Source of the DNA: Poriferisodalis multihospitum
GTDB lineage: Bacteria > Actinomycetota > Acidimicrobiia > Acidimicrobiales > Poriferisodalaceae
DNA length: 43,265 nucleotides
NCBI GenBank assembly: GCA_028278755.1
Contig: JAPYOI010000074.1
Span: 1 to 43,265 of the forward strand
Direction: 5' to 3'
Shown here: positions 22,879 through 32,931 of the stretch, piece by piece
Numbering within the stretch: position 1 is the stretch's first letter
Layout: every line of letters starts with the position of its first letter
The notes under the pieces: generated by a model
Told to the model about the DNA's origin: nothing
Database searches by the model: none
The model's input: only the letters and a program-made list of their open reading frames with translations
Made by a program: the position numbers and the translations under genes

Positions 22879-23840
22879 GACGGCGTCGCCGTTCCGGCTG
22901 CTCGCTTGTCGAGTCCTCGAATCAAGGGGGTGCGCATCTGGGCCAGGAAGCCTGCCGGGTAGTCGCGGTTCAGCAGACCGAGCCGCCCGACCGCCGCGTC
23001 GGCGGGAAGGTACCGGGTGCCGAACAGCACGTCCCAGATGATGAGGTTGTTGCCGAAGTTGTGATCCGACTCCGCCGGCAGTTCCGAGTGATGCCAGCGG
23101 TGCAGTTCCGGTCCGCTGATGAGGTAGTTGAGCCACCCGAGGCGAACATCGCAGTTGGAGTGCTGGTAGAAGCCGTTCAGCGCGTAGAACACGAAATAGG
23201 CCGCGAGCACTTCGCTTCCCACGCCCACCAGCACAAACGGCAACGCGTCGACGCAGAACTGGACCGCTTTCTCCCCTGGGTGGAAGCGGCCGACGTTCAG
23301 CCAGTACAGCCGGTGCGGCGAGTGGTGCACGGCGTGCCAGCGCCACATGAAGGCCGAGCCATGGAACGCCCGGTGCAGCCAGTAGCGGAAGAAGTCGGCC
23401 ACGGCCATCATCAACGCCGCTTGCAGCGCGACGGGCCAGCTGTGCGGCCACAGGCCCCCGAGGGTCAGGTCGCCCTCGCGCAGCCATCCGGCAAATGCCG
23501 CCGTCGCTGCCAGCGAGAGCAGCAGCGGCAGCACCACTTGGACGGCCACCATGAACGCCACATCGGCTCGTACGTCGGCGCCCTGGGGGCGCCATTCGGT
23601 GCGGCAGGGCAGAGCGATCTCGTGCAGCGTGACCAGCCCCGCCCCAACGAGCACGGCGACGTATGACGCCGTCACGGCCGCCATCCCCAGCGACCCTGCG
23701 ACTGCGTAGATGCCGACTCCCAACAGGATCACGGCCGGATACGAGACCCGGACGGCCAACCTGCCGGCTGCGGTAGGCCGCTCCGGGTAGTGACCCAGAT
23801 GCTCGGCCTCAATTCGCTCGGGCGGATCGGCGGCCGTCAT
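22875..23840 (-). CDS. Membrane di-iron fatty-acid/sterol hydroxylase-desaturase superfamily
   Basis: A 321-residue integral membrane protein. Early hydrophobic helices (YPAVILLGVGIYAVAGSLG, VVLPLLLSLAATAAFAG) precede the histidine clusters that bind two irons: HRAFH in YWLHRAFH, HAVHH in WRWHAVHHS, QHSN, and HRWHH in ELHRWHHSE. This is the sterol desaturase/fatty-acid hydroxylase fold, whose members oxidise sterols, sphingoid bases, carotenoids or fatty acyl chains. It is 57 nt downstream of the reductase gene and overlaps the GH3 start. It probably introduces a hydroxyl or double bond in the substrate later activated by the GH3 enzyme. Confidence 0.85.
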   Translation of the reverse strand: MTAADPPERIEAEHLGHYPERPTAAGRLAVRVSYPAVILLGVGIYAVAGSLGMAAVTASYVAVLVGAGLVTLHEIALPCRTEWRPQGADVRADVAFMVAVQVVLPLLLSLAATAAFAGWLREGDLTLGGLWPHSWPVALQAALMMAVADFFRYWLHRAFHGSAFMWRWHAVHHSPHRLYWLNVGRFHPGEKAVQFCVDALPFVLVGVGSEVLAAYFVFYALNGFYQHSNCDVRLGWLNYLISGPELHRWHHSELPAESDHNFGNNLIIWDVLFGTRYLPADAAVGRLGLLNRDYPAGFLAQMRTPLIRGLDKRAAGTATPS

Positions 23841-23897
23841 GAGCCGAGCCTATGTTTCGGTGCGCTGGAGTCCGATGAAACAGCCGAGCGCGAGCGT

Positions 23898-24923
23898 TCA
23901 GTCGCCCAGGCGGACGATGGTGGTGCCGACGGTGCGTCCGGCAAGCAGGTCGACGAAGGCGCCGCCCGCAGCATCGAGCCCGTCGTAGGTGACATGGCGA
24001 GGCACGAGCGAGCCCGCGTCGATCCACTCGCGCATCTGGGCGCGGGCCTCCTCGTAACGGCCGGTGTAGGAGAACACGAGGAAGCCCTGCATGCGCACCT
24101 GGTTGTTCACCAGCAAGCCCGGGATGCCTCGCGGACTGGGATCGGGGCTGGCGGTGTCGTAGGCCGAGACCGCTCCGCAGCACACGATGCGGCCGAACGT
24201 GGCCATGCGGAAGAGTGCCGAGCCGAGGATCTCGCCGCCCGTGTTGTCGAAGTACACGTCGATGCGGTCGGGCGTGGCGGCGCGGAACTCAGCCCGGAAG
24301 TCGGGCGAATGCCGGTTGATCGCCGCGTCGAAGCCCAGCTCGCCGACCAACAGCGAGCATTTCTCATCCGAGCCGGCTACGCCGACCACCCGGCAACCCT
24401 GCGTCTTGGCGATCTGCCCGACGATGTGGCCCACCGATCCCGCTGCTGCGGACACCACCACGGTCTCGCCCGGTTCGGGTCGCCCGACGTCGAGCAAGCC
24501 GAAGTAAGCGGTCAGCCCGTTAGTGCCGAGCACGCCGAGGTGCAAGGCGGGATCGAGCGCGCCGTCCGCGACGCGCAGCTCGCCGCCGACCATCACAGCG
24601 TGGCGGCGCCAGCCAGTCGCGCCCACGACGGTGTCGCCGACGCTGATGCCGTCCGCGTTCGACGCTTCCACGATGCCCGCGCCCATGCCTCGCATCACCA
24701 CGCCGACTTCCGGGGCGCCCGCGTAGCTGGCGCTGCCCTGCAGGCCGGCTCGCTGTCCCGCGCCGATCGTGATCGCCTGAACCCGCACCAGCACCTCGCC
24801 TGGTCCGGGTTCGGCTGCATTATCGGGCCGCAACGCGAAGTGCTCAGCGCTGAGCGGCCCGTCGGGAGCCTCGGCAAGCACCACGCAGTCCGACACCCGC
24901 GCTGTGTTCGTATCTCCAGTCAT
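23898..24923 (-). CDS. Quinone-oxidoreductase-like NADP-dependent reductase (zinc-free MDR)
   Basis: A 341-residue medium-chain reductase. The GroES-like domain holds PGPGEVLVRVQAITIGAGQR; the Rossmann domain holds the PTGR/curcumin-reductase pattern LGTNGLTAYFGLLDVG and VVVSAAAGSVGHIVGQIAK, with VYFDNTGGEILGSAL and the C-terminal segment ending TTIVRLGD. Cysteines of zinc alcohol dehydrogenases are absent. Such enzymes reduce activated C=C bonds using NADPH. It is first in the minus-strand series; a GAGGAG site precedes ATG 24923. Membership in the same operon is likely (57-nt gap) but not proven. Confidence 0.83.
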   Translation of the reverse strand: MTGDTNTARVSDCVVLAEAPDGPLSAEHFALRPDNAAEPGPGEVLVRVQAITIGAGQRAGLQGSASYAGAPEVGVVMRGMGAGIVEASNADGISVGDTVVGATGWRRHAVMVGGELRVADGALDPALHLGVLGTNGLTAYFGLLDVGRPEPGETVVVSAAAGSVGHIVGQIAKTQGCRVVGVAGSDEKCSLLVGELGFDAAINRHSPDFRAEFRAATPDRIDVYFDNTGGEILGSALFRMATFGRIVCCGAVSAYDTASPDPSPRGIPGLLVNNQVRMQGFLVFSYTGRYEEARAQMREWIDAGSLVPRHVTYDGLDAAGGAFVDLLAGRTVGTTIVRLGD

Positions 24924-25184
24924 GACCCACTCCTCGATTCGTCAACGGATGTCGCTGCGGCACCACATGATTGCCGCTCGTCAGCGGCGGTTCTTCGCTC
25001 GTTTGCCAGAGGCAGCAGTCACCCGGGACACCGGCGACGATGGCTAACGCGACGAGCACGGCTCAGCGCAACTAACGTCCGCTGCCGTGTGCGCCGTCAC
25101 CCGCAGGCGGCGCGAGCGACGCAACCGGCGGGAGACGGTGCGTCGACAGATGATGCAACACCCAACGGATCGGGAGCTATCCGC
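24924..25184. promoter_or_regulatory. Divergent intergenic region with an inverted repeat
   Basis: This 261-bp gap separates the minus-strand reductase from the plus-strand molybdenum-hydroxylase genes and should hold promoters for both. I see a perfect inverted repeat GCCGCT-CGTC-AGCGGC at 24973-24988, a possible operator or hairpin. TAACGT at 25073-25078 could be a -10 box for the plus-strand genes but lacks a good -35. A GGGAG ribosome-binding site precedes ATG 25185. Confidence 0.35.
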
Positions 25185-26063
25185 ATGAAATATGCCGCGC
25201 CGACCACCATTGACGAGGCGAGGACGCTGCTGGCCGGCGATGCCGGTGCCATCGTGTTCGCAGGCGCAACCGACGTCGTGCCGCAGATGCGCGCCGGGCG
25301 GCCTGAGCCGTCGATGGTGATCGACCTCAAGAAGATCGACCGCCTCATGTCAGTGAGCCTCGACGGCGATACCTGGCAGGTGGGTGCTGCGGCCCCCAGC
25401 TCGGCGCTCACGTCCAACGCCGCCTTTGCTGCCGACTTCCCAGGCCTGACCGAGGCTGCCGGACTGATCGGGTCGGACCAGATCCAGAACCGCTCCAGCC
25501 TCGGCGGAAACCTCTGCAACGCCTCCCCCGCTGCCGACTCCGTGCCTGCCCTCGTCGTGAACGATGCGGTCGCCGTGATCGCAGCCGCTGACGGCGAGCG
25601 ACGGGTGCCCGTCGCCGACGTGGTGACGGGGCCTGGCCAGACGTCGCTGGCGCATGACGAGATCGTGGTGTGCTTCGAGCTCGCCCGGCCAGCCGGCGGT
25701 ACCTCCGATGCCTACCTGCGACTCATCCCTCGCACCGAGATGGACATCGCCGTGGTGGGTGCCGGCGTCCGGCTCACGCTGGACGACAGCGGCAATGTGA
25801 GCGCGGCTGCCGTCGCGCTCGGAGCGGTTGCGCCCACCGTCGTGCGGGTGCCTGCCGCAGAGGCGGCGCTCGTGGGCAGCAGCCTCGACGACGCAGCGCT
25901 GGCCGCCGCAGCCGCAGCCGCCAGCGACGCCTGCAATCCCATCGACGACAAGCGGGGCACGATCAGCTACCGGCGCCAGGTTGCCGGCGTGCTCACCCGT
26001 CGAGCCGCCGGCATCGCCGCCGACCGGATCCGCACACGCAACGGACAGAACGGAGCGTCCTGA
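25185..26063 (+). CDS. Molybdenum hydroxylase FAD-binding medium subunit
   Basis: A 292-residue subunit of the xanthine dehydrogenase/CO dehydrogenase family (CoxM-like) that passes electrons from the iron-sulfur subunit via FAD. FAD-binding segments are IVFAGATDVVPQMRAGRPEP and SSLGGNLCNASPAADSVPAL. The C-terminal domain ends with the NPIDDKRGTISYRRQVAGVL segment typical of CO-dehydrogenase C-terminal flavoprotein domains. ATG 25185 has GGGAG eight bases upstream. Its TGA overlaps the next ATG by one base (TGATG). Confidence 0.88.
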   Translation: MKYAAPTTIDEARTLLAGDAGAIVFAGATDVVPQMRAGRPEPSMVIDLKKIDRLMSVSLDGDTWQVGAAAPSSALTSNAAFAADFPGLTEAAGLIGSDQIQNRSSLGGNLCNASPAADSVPALVVNDAVAVIAAADGERRVPVADVVTGPGQTSLAHDEIVVCFELARPAGGTSDAYLRLIPRTEMDIAVVGAGVRLTLDDSGNVSAAAVALGAVAPTVVRVPAAEAALVGSSLDDAALAAAAAAASDACNPIDDKRGTISYRRQVAGVLTRRAAGIAADRIRTRNGQNGAS

Positions 26064-26542
26064 TGAGCCGCACCCATGTGAACTGCGAGGTCAACGGCGA
26101 CGCCGTCGACTTTCTGACCGAAGACGGCGAATCGCTGCTCAATGCCCTGCGAGACGAGCTGGGCCTGATCGGGGCCAAGGAAGGCTGCGGCACCGGCGAC
26201 TGCGGTGCCTGCTCGGTCATCATGGACGGCCGCCTGCAGTGTGCCTGTCTGATCTTCGCCCCCGAGGCCGACGGCGCCGCCATCACTACCTGCGAGGGTC
26301 TCGCCGGCGCAGATGAGCTGCACCCGCTGCAGCAGTGCTTCCTCGAAGGAGCCGCGCTGCAATGCGGCATCTGCACGCCCGGGTTCCTCATCGCCGCCAA
26401 GGCACTGCTCGACGAGAACCCCGACCCAACCGAGACCGAAGTGCGCTACGCGCTCGCCGGCAACCTGTGCCGCTGCACCGGGTACGACAAGATCGTGCGC
26501 TCGGTGCTCGAGGCCGCCGTCCAGATCCGCACCCCGGCCTGA
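26063..26542 (+). CDS. Molybdenum hydroxylase 2Fe-2S small subunit
   Basis: A 159-residue subunit with two [2Fe-2S] clusters (CoxS-like). The ferredoxin-like N-terminal domain carries EGCGTGDCGACSV and the fourth Cys in RLQCACL. The helical C-terminal domain carries LQCGICTPGF and NLCRCTGYDKI. All eight cysteines are present, so the electron chain from molybdenum to FAD should be intact. Gene order medium-small-large matches CoxMSL operons. Confidence 0.92.
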   Translation: MSRTHVNCEVNGDAVDFLTEDGESLLNALRDELGLIGAKEGCGTGDCGACSVIMDGRLQCACLIFAPEADGAAITTCEGLAGADELHPLQQCFLEGAALQCGICTPGFLIAAKALLDENPDPTETEVRYALAGNLCRCTGYDKIVRSVLEAAVQIRTPA

Positions 26543-26593
26543 TTGACATCGGCTGGCTGAGACTCTCCTGACATCGCACAAGGACACCTGAAC

Positions 26594-29053
26594 ATGAGCA
26601 CCACTGAAGCGCCCGCAAGCACTGGGACCAATGGCAATGGAGCGAGCGGGTACCGCTGGGTCGGCACCCGCCCCGTCCGCCACGACGGACTCGACAAGGT
26701 CGCCGGCAAGGCCCGCTACGCGGCCGACCTGAACCTGCCGGGAATGCTGTACGGGCACATCCTGCGCTCGCCGCATCCCCATGCACGGATCGTTTCGATC
26801 GACACCTCAGCCGCCGAGGCGATGCCCGGCGTGAAAGCGGTGGTCACCGGCGCCGACTTCCCCGAAGCACCGCCCAAGGGCGCCACGCGCAACCTGATGT
26901 GCACGGTGATCGCCCGCGACACGGTGCTGTACAGCGGCCATGCCGTGGCTGCGGTGGCAGCGTCCACCCGTCGTGAGGCCAAGGCAGCGGCGGAGGCCAT
27001 CGAGGTCACCTACGAGCTGCTGCCCCACGTGCTGAACATCTCCGATGCGATGGCCGACGACGCACCGGTGCTGCACGACAACCTGTTCACGCGCGGCGTC
27101 GAGCCGCGGCCCACCGAGCCGTCGAACATCGCGGCACGCACGGTGTACGAGCGCGGCGATGTCGAGCAGGGGTTCGCCGAGGCCGACATCGTTATCGAGC
27201 GGGAGTTCTCGACCCAGGCAGTGCACCAGGGCTACATCGAGCCGCACGCCTGCGTGGTCGACTGCGACCAGGAGGGCAAGGCCGTCATCTGGGCTTCGTC
27301 GCAGGGCCACTTCATGGTGCGGTCGTCGACGGCCACGGTGCTGGGCTGGGATACGTCGCGCATCAAGGTGATCCCGGCCGAGATCGGCGGCGGCTTCGGC
27401 GGCAAGACGACGATCTACATCGAGCCGGTGGCGGCGCTGCTGTCGACGAAATCCGGCCGCCCGGTCAAGATCGTGATGAGCCGTGAGGACGTGTTCCGGG
27501 CAACCGGTCCCGCCCCGGGGGCGATCATCAAGATGAAGGTCGGCGCCCGCGACGACGGCACGATCACCACGGCGAAGGCCTGGCTGGCATACGAGAATGG
27601 GGCCTTTCAAGGCATTGCCGCGATGCTCGGCTGCATGTGCGTCGTATCGGCCTACACCCTCGATCATCTCTATGTGGAGGGCTTCGACGTAGTGCTCAAC
27701 CGGCCGGTCAACGTGGCTTACCGGGCACCGTCGGCTCCCGCCGCGGCATTCGCGATGGATTCGATGGTCGACGAGATCGCGGAGCGTGTCGGCATCGACC
27801 CGATCGACCTCCGCATCCAGAACTGCCCCTCACAGGGCGACCCGACGCCGTACGGACCCAAGTGGCCGATGATCGGCCTGCGCGAGTGCCTCGAAGCGAT
27901 CCGTGACAGCGATCACTACCAGTCGGAGCTGCCCGAAGGGCAGGGCCGCGGTGTGGCCAGCGGTTTCTGGTTCAACATCGGCGAGGCGTCGAGCGCAACG
28001 GTGAACCTGAACGAGAACGGCACCGCCACGGTGATCACCGGCAGCCCCGACATCGGTGGCAGCCGGGCATCGATGGCGCTGATGGCCGCCGAGGAACTGG
28101 GCCTCGATGTGCACCTGATCCAACCGGTCGTGGGCGACACCGAGGTAGTCGGCTTCACCGACGTGACCGAGGGCAGCCGCGCCACGTTCGCGACGGGCAT
28201 GGCGGTCGTGGAGGCCTGCCGCGATCTCAAGGAGCAGCTGCGCAAGCGTGCGGCCAAGACCTGGGATTGCGACGTCGAAGAAGTCGAGTGGGTCGACGGC
28301 TCGGCCGTGCACGGGCCTGGCGAGCAGGAGCCGCTGACCCTGGCCGCCATCACCGGCAATGCCAAGCGCACCGGCGGCCCGCTGGGCGCCACGGCATCGC
28401 TGAACGCCCGTGGCGCCGGCCCGGCCTTCTCGGTCCAGGTCGCCGACGTGTCCGTCGACCAAGAGACCGGGCGGGTCACCGTCGAGCGCTACACCACCGC
28501 GCAGGATGCTGGTACGGCGATTCACCCCAGCTACGTGGAAGGCCAGATGCAGGGCGGCGTGGTGCAGGGCATCGGCTGGGCGCTCAACGAGGAGTACATC
28601 TACTCCGACGATGGCAACCTCGAGAACCCGGGATTCCTCGACTACCGCATCCCGGTGGCGTCAGATCTGCCCATGATCGAAACCTGCATCGTGGAGGTTC
28701 CGAACCCGTCGCACCCCTATGGCGTGCGCGGCGTCGGCGAGGTGGGCATCGTGCCGCCGCTGCCGGTGATGGCCAACGCCGTGGCCGATGCCACCGGCGT
28801 GCGCATCAGCGATCTGCCGCTCTCGCCCCCTGCGGCAACTCGCAGAGCTGTTCCCGTCGCTGAACGCGCACCTCGTCGAGACGTCGTCCACCGCAGTCGC
28901 CATCGACGGCGAGATCATCCCCGACCCCTGGCTCGAAGAACTCACCCTAACGTCAGAGGTGCATCTAGTCCGCCCGCTCGCGGGCGGATAAGTCAGCACA
29001 GCGCCCGCTCGCGGGCGGATAAGTCAGCACAGCGCCCGCTTGCGGGCGGATAG
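26594..29053 (+). CDS. Molybdenum hydroxylase large (molybdopterin) subunit, C-terminus fused out of frame
   Basis: An 819-codon frame. The N-terminal domain (GTRPVRHDGLDKVAGKARYA) and the Mo-cofactor motif EIGGGFGGKT (about residue 265) are intact. AYRAPSAPAAAFAMDSMVDE (about 374), the QGIGWALNEE segment and the active-site glutamate in GVRGVGEVGIVPP (about 714) are also present. The AYxCSFR signature of aerobic CO dehydrogenase is absent, so the substrate is an unknown aromatic, purine-like or aldehyde compound. Family-like sequence ends at DLPLSP (about residue 744, base 28826). The last 75 codons read through a moaD remnant in the wrong frame and stop in the third 31-bp repeat. The core enzyme may still fold. 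Confidence 0.85.
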   Translation: MSTTEAPASTGTNGNGASGYRWVGTRPVRHDGLDKVAGKARYAADLNLPGMLYGHILRSPHPHARIVSIDTSAAEAMPGVKAVVTGADFPEAPPKGATRNLMCTVIARDTVLYSGHAVAAVAASTRREAKAAAEAIEVTYELLPHVLNISDAMADDAPVLHDNLFTRGVEPRPTEPSNIAARTVYERGDVEQGFAEADIVIEREFSTQAVHQGYIEPHACVVDCDQEGKAVIWASSQGHFMVRSSTATVLGWDTSRIKVIPAEIGGGFGGKTTIYIEPVAALLSTKSGRPVKIVMSREDVFRATGPAPGAIIKMKVGARDDGTITTAKAWLAYENGAFQGIAAMLGCMCVVSAYTLDHLYVEGFDVVLNRPVNVAYRAPSAPAAAFAMDSMVDEIAERVGIDPIDLRIQNCPSQGDPTPYGPKWPMIGLRECLEAIRDSDHYQSELPEGQGRGVASGFWFNIGEASSATVNLNENGTATVITGSPDIGGSRASMALMAAEELGLDVHLIQPVVGDTEVVGFTDVTEGSRATFATGMAVVEACRDLKEQLRKRAAKTWDCDVEEVEWVDGSAVHGPGEQEPLTLAAITGNAKRTGGPLGATASLNARGAGPAFSVQVADVSVDQETGRVTVERYTTAQDAGTAIHPSYVEGQMQGGVVQGIGWALNEEYIYSDDGNLENPGFLDYRIPVASDLPMIETCIVEVPNPSHPYGVRGVGEVGIVPPLPVMANAVADATGVRISDLPLSPPAATRRAVPVAERAPRRDVVHRSRHRRRDHPRPLARRTHPNVRGASSPPARGRISQHSARSRADKSAQRPLAGG
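28827..28991 (+). pseudogene. moaD: MoaD C-terminal remnant ending in Gly-Gly
   Basis: In frame +1 relative to the large subunit, 54 codons read PLRQLAELFPSLNAHL, then VAIDGEIIPDPWLEELTL and VHLVRPLAGG before TAA 28989. This matches the C-terminal two-thirds of MoaD, the small subunit of molybdopterin synthase, including the invariant terminal Gly-Gly that carries the thiocarboxylate. The first roughly 28 residues (strands 1-2) and a start codon are missing. A single-base change in the C run at 28826-28830 would join it in frame to the large subunit, so it is either a broken gene or a frameshifted fusion. Confidence 0.65.
28971..29053 (+). repeat. Three 31-bp tandem repeats carrying a hairpin and stop codon
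   Basis: Units start at 28971, 29002 and 29033. Each begins CGCCCGCTCGCGGGCGG (CTTG in the third loop), forming a strong hairpin, and is followed by TAA or TAG; the spacer is GTCAGCACAG. The first unit is the end of the moaD remnant (RPLAGG-stop). As 31 is one more than a multiple of three, the units encode RPLAGG-stop in all three frames. They lie between convergent genes and may help terminate transcription from both sides, although there is no T-run. Confidence 0.85.
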
Positions 29054-29059
29054 GCGCGG

Positions 29060-29374
29060 CTACGGCTGGACTTTGAGCTCGATCTCGACGCCGGCAGGCA
29101 GGTCGAGACGCTGGAGCGAGTCGACCGTCTTGTCGGTGGGATCGATCACGTCGATCAGGCGCTTGTGGATGCGCATCTCGAAGTGCTCGCGCGAGTCCTT
29201 GTCTTTATGGGGGGACCGCACAACCGTGTAGCGATGCTTCTCGGTCGGCAGCGGCACCGGGCCCCGCACCTTGGCGTTGGTACGCAGCACCGTCTCGGTG
29301 ATCTTCTGCGCCGACTGGTCCACGATCTCGTGGTCGTAGGCCTTGAGCCGCATCCGGATCCGAGGTGCTGCCAT
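29060..29374 (-). CDS. rpsJ: Small-subunit ribosomal protein uS10
   Basis: A 104-residue 30S protein, also the NusE antitermination factor. IRMRLKAYDHEIVDQSAQKI, GPVPLPTEKHRYTVVRSPHK and SREHFEMRIHKRLIDVIDPT are canonical. It follows tuf by 32 nt. Normally rplC follows directly; here the repeats and the accessory block come next. Confidence 0.96.
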   Translation of the reverse strand: MAAPRIRMRLKAYDHEIVDQSAQKITETVLRTNAKVRGPVPLPTEKHRYTVVRSPHKDKDSREHFEMRIHKRLIDVIDPTDKTVDSLQRLDLPAGVEIELKVQP

Positions 29375-29406
29375 CTGAGTGCCTGACTGTTCGCCGGAAA
29401 CCCGGG

Positions 29407-30591
29407 TTACTGGACGATCTTGGTGACCCGGCCGGCGCCCACAGTGCGCCCGCCCTCACGGATGGCGAAGCGCAAGCCCTCGTCCATCGCGATCGGGTTG
29501 ATCAGCTCGACGGTCATCTCGGTGTTGTCGCCCGGCATGCACATCTCGGTGCCCGACGGCAGCTCGACCACACCGGTGATGTCGGTGGTGCGGAAATAGA
29601 ACTGCGGGCGGTAGTTCGAGAAGAACGGCTTGTGCCGCCCGCCCTCGTCCTTGGTGAGCACGTAGACCTGCGCCTCGAACTTGGTGTGCGGGGTGATCGC
29701 GCCCTTGCGGGTGCAGACCTGGCCGCGCTCCACCTCGTCCTTGCCGGTGCCACGCAGCAGCAGGCCGACGTTGTCGCCCGCCTGGCCCTGGTCGAGGATC
29801 TTGCGGAACATCTCGACGCCGGTCACCGTGGTGGTCTGCGTGTCGCGGATGCCCACGATCTCGACCTCGTCACCGGAGTTGATGATGCCCTGCTCGATCT
29901 TGCCGGTCACCACGGTGCCGCGGCCGGTGATCGAGAAGACATCCTCGATCGGCATCAGGAACGGGCGCTCGGTGTCGCGCTCGGGCTCGGGCACGTAGGT
30001 GTCGACTGCGTTCATCAGCTCGACGACCTGCTCGGCGGCAGCCGCATCGCCTTCCAGCGCGTTCAGCGCGGAGACGCGAACCACCGGGACGTCGTCGCCG
30101 GGGAACTCGTACTCGCTGAGCAGCTCGCGTACCTCGAGCTCGACGAGCTCGAGCAGCTCCTCGTCGTCGACCATGTCGACCTTGTTGAGGGCCACCACGA
30201 TGTAGGGCACGCCGACCTGGCGGGCGAGCAGCACGTGCTCACGGGTCTGGGGCATCGGGCCGTCAGCCGCGGACACCACGAGGATGGCGCCGTCCACCTG
30301 GGCGGCGCCGGTGATCATGTTCTTGATGTAGTCGGCGTGACCGGGCATGTCGACGTGCGCGTAGTGCCGGTTGGCCGTCTCGTACTCGACGTGCGCGATG
30401 GAGATCGTGATGCCGCGCTCACGCTCCTCGGGCGCCTTGTCGATCTCGTCGAAAGCCGTCGCCTGGCCGCCGACCTGTTCGGACAGCACGCGCGTGATGG
30501 CTGCCGTCAGTGTCGTCTTGCCGTGGTCGATGTGGCCCATCGTGCCCACGTTGACGTGAGGCTTGGTCCGCTCGAAACGCTCTTTTGCCAT
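29407..30591 (-). CDS. tuf: Elongation factor Tu
   Basis: A 394-residue GTPase that delivers aminoacyl-tRNA. The GTP-binding motifs are GHIDHGKTTLTAA, VDMPGHADY and LNKVDMVDD; the switch I segment ERERGITIS is present. Domains 2 and 3 follow (VFSITGRGTVVTGKIEQGII and GDNTEMTVELINPIAMDEGL). The residue before PGH is Met rather than the more usual Cys. A AAGGCGGG site lies upstream of ATG 30591. Confidence 0.97.
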   Translation of the reverse strand: MAKERFERTKPHVNVGTMGHIDHGKTTLTAAITRVLSEQVGGQATAFDEIDKAPEERERGITISIAHVEYETANRHYAHVDMPGHADYIKNMITGAAQVDGAILVVSAADGPMPQTREHVLLARQVGVPYIVVALNKVDMVDDEELLELVELEVRELLSEYEFPGDDVPVVRVSALNALEGDAAAAEQVVELMNAVDTYVPEPERDTERPFLMPIEDVFSITGRGTVVTGKIEQGIINSGDEVEIVGIRDTQTTTVTGVEMFRKILDQGQAGDNVGLLLRGTGKDEVERGQVCTRKGAITPHTKFEAQVYVLTKDEGGRHKPFFSNYRPQFYFRTTDITGVVELPSGTEMCMPGDNTEMTVELINPIAMDEGLRFAIREGGRTVGAGRVTKIVQ

Positions 30592-30690
30592 GTCGTACCC
30601 GCCTTTCGGGGTTCTGCTCGCCTATCGGGGGTGAGTGAGGTGCAGGGATGCGTAGTTCTCTTTGGTTTCTTCAAGGTCTTGAACGGTGTG

Positions 30691-30719
30691 AGGCTAGGGA
30701 TGCCGTGGCCCAGTTCCAA
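30691..30719 (-). promoter_or_regulatory. Candidate tuf promoter
   Basis: TTGGAA (30719-30714), 17 bp, then TAGCCT (30696-30691) on the minus strand. It lies in the 188-nt fusA-tuf gap and would give a leader of about 93 nt. The leader contains a near-direct repeat of CCCCGATAGGCG and CCCCGAAAGGCG (30600-30630) just before the ribosome-binding site. An extra tuf promoter is common because EF-Tu is needed in excess. Confidence 0.5.
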
Positions 30720-30779
30720 TGGAAAGGGCCGCATGACCGCAAACGGAAGCCGACTGCGGCCCGCCAGCAACGGCTCGGG

Positions 30780-32864
<2,085 letters not shown>

Positions 32865-32931
32865 TTCAGCGTTGCCCCAGTTGACCAGACATCTCGATCA
32901 GATCGCCAGCGAACCGCTCACCAGCGGATTG

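Noticed and set aside
23790..25184. Extending the FAD-subunit gene upstream through an open frame
   Set aside because: That frame is antisense to the reductase gene; ATG 25185 has a ribosome-binding site and the family N-terminus.
26594..28826. Aerobic CO dehydrogenase (coxL)
   Set aside because: The AYxCSFR active-site loop is absent; the loop reads AYRAPSAP, and no cox maturation genes are present.
28971..29053. 31-bp repeats as a CRISPR array
   Set aside because: Although 31 bp is a CRISPR-like length, the whole period is repeated with no unique spacer and there are no cas genes.
19319..29059. Accessory block as a transposon or integrative element
   Set aside because: No transposase, integrase, terminal inverted repeats, tRNA or target-site duplication could be seen at the borders.
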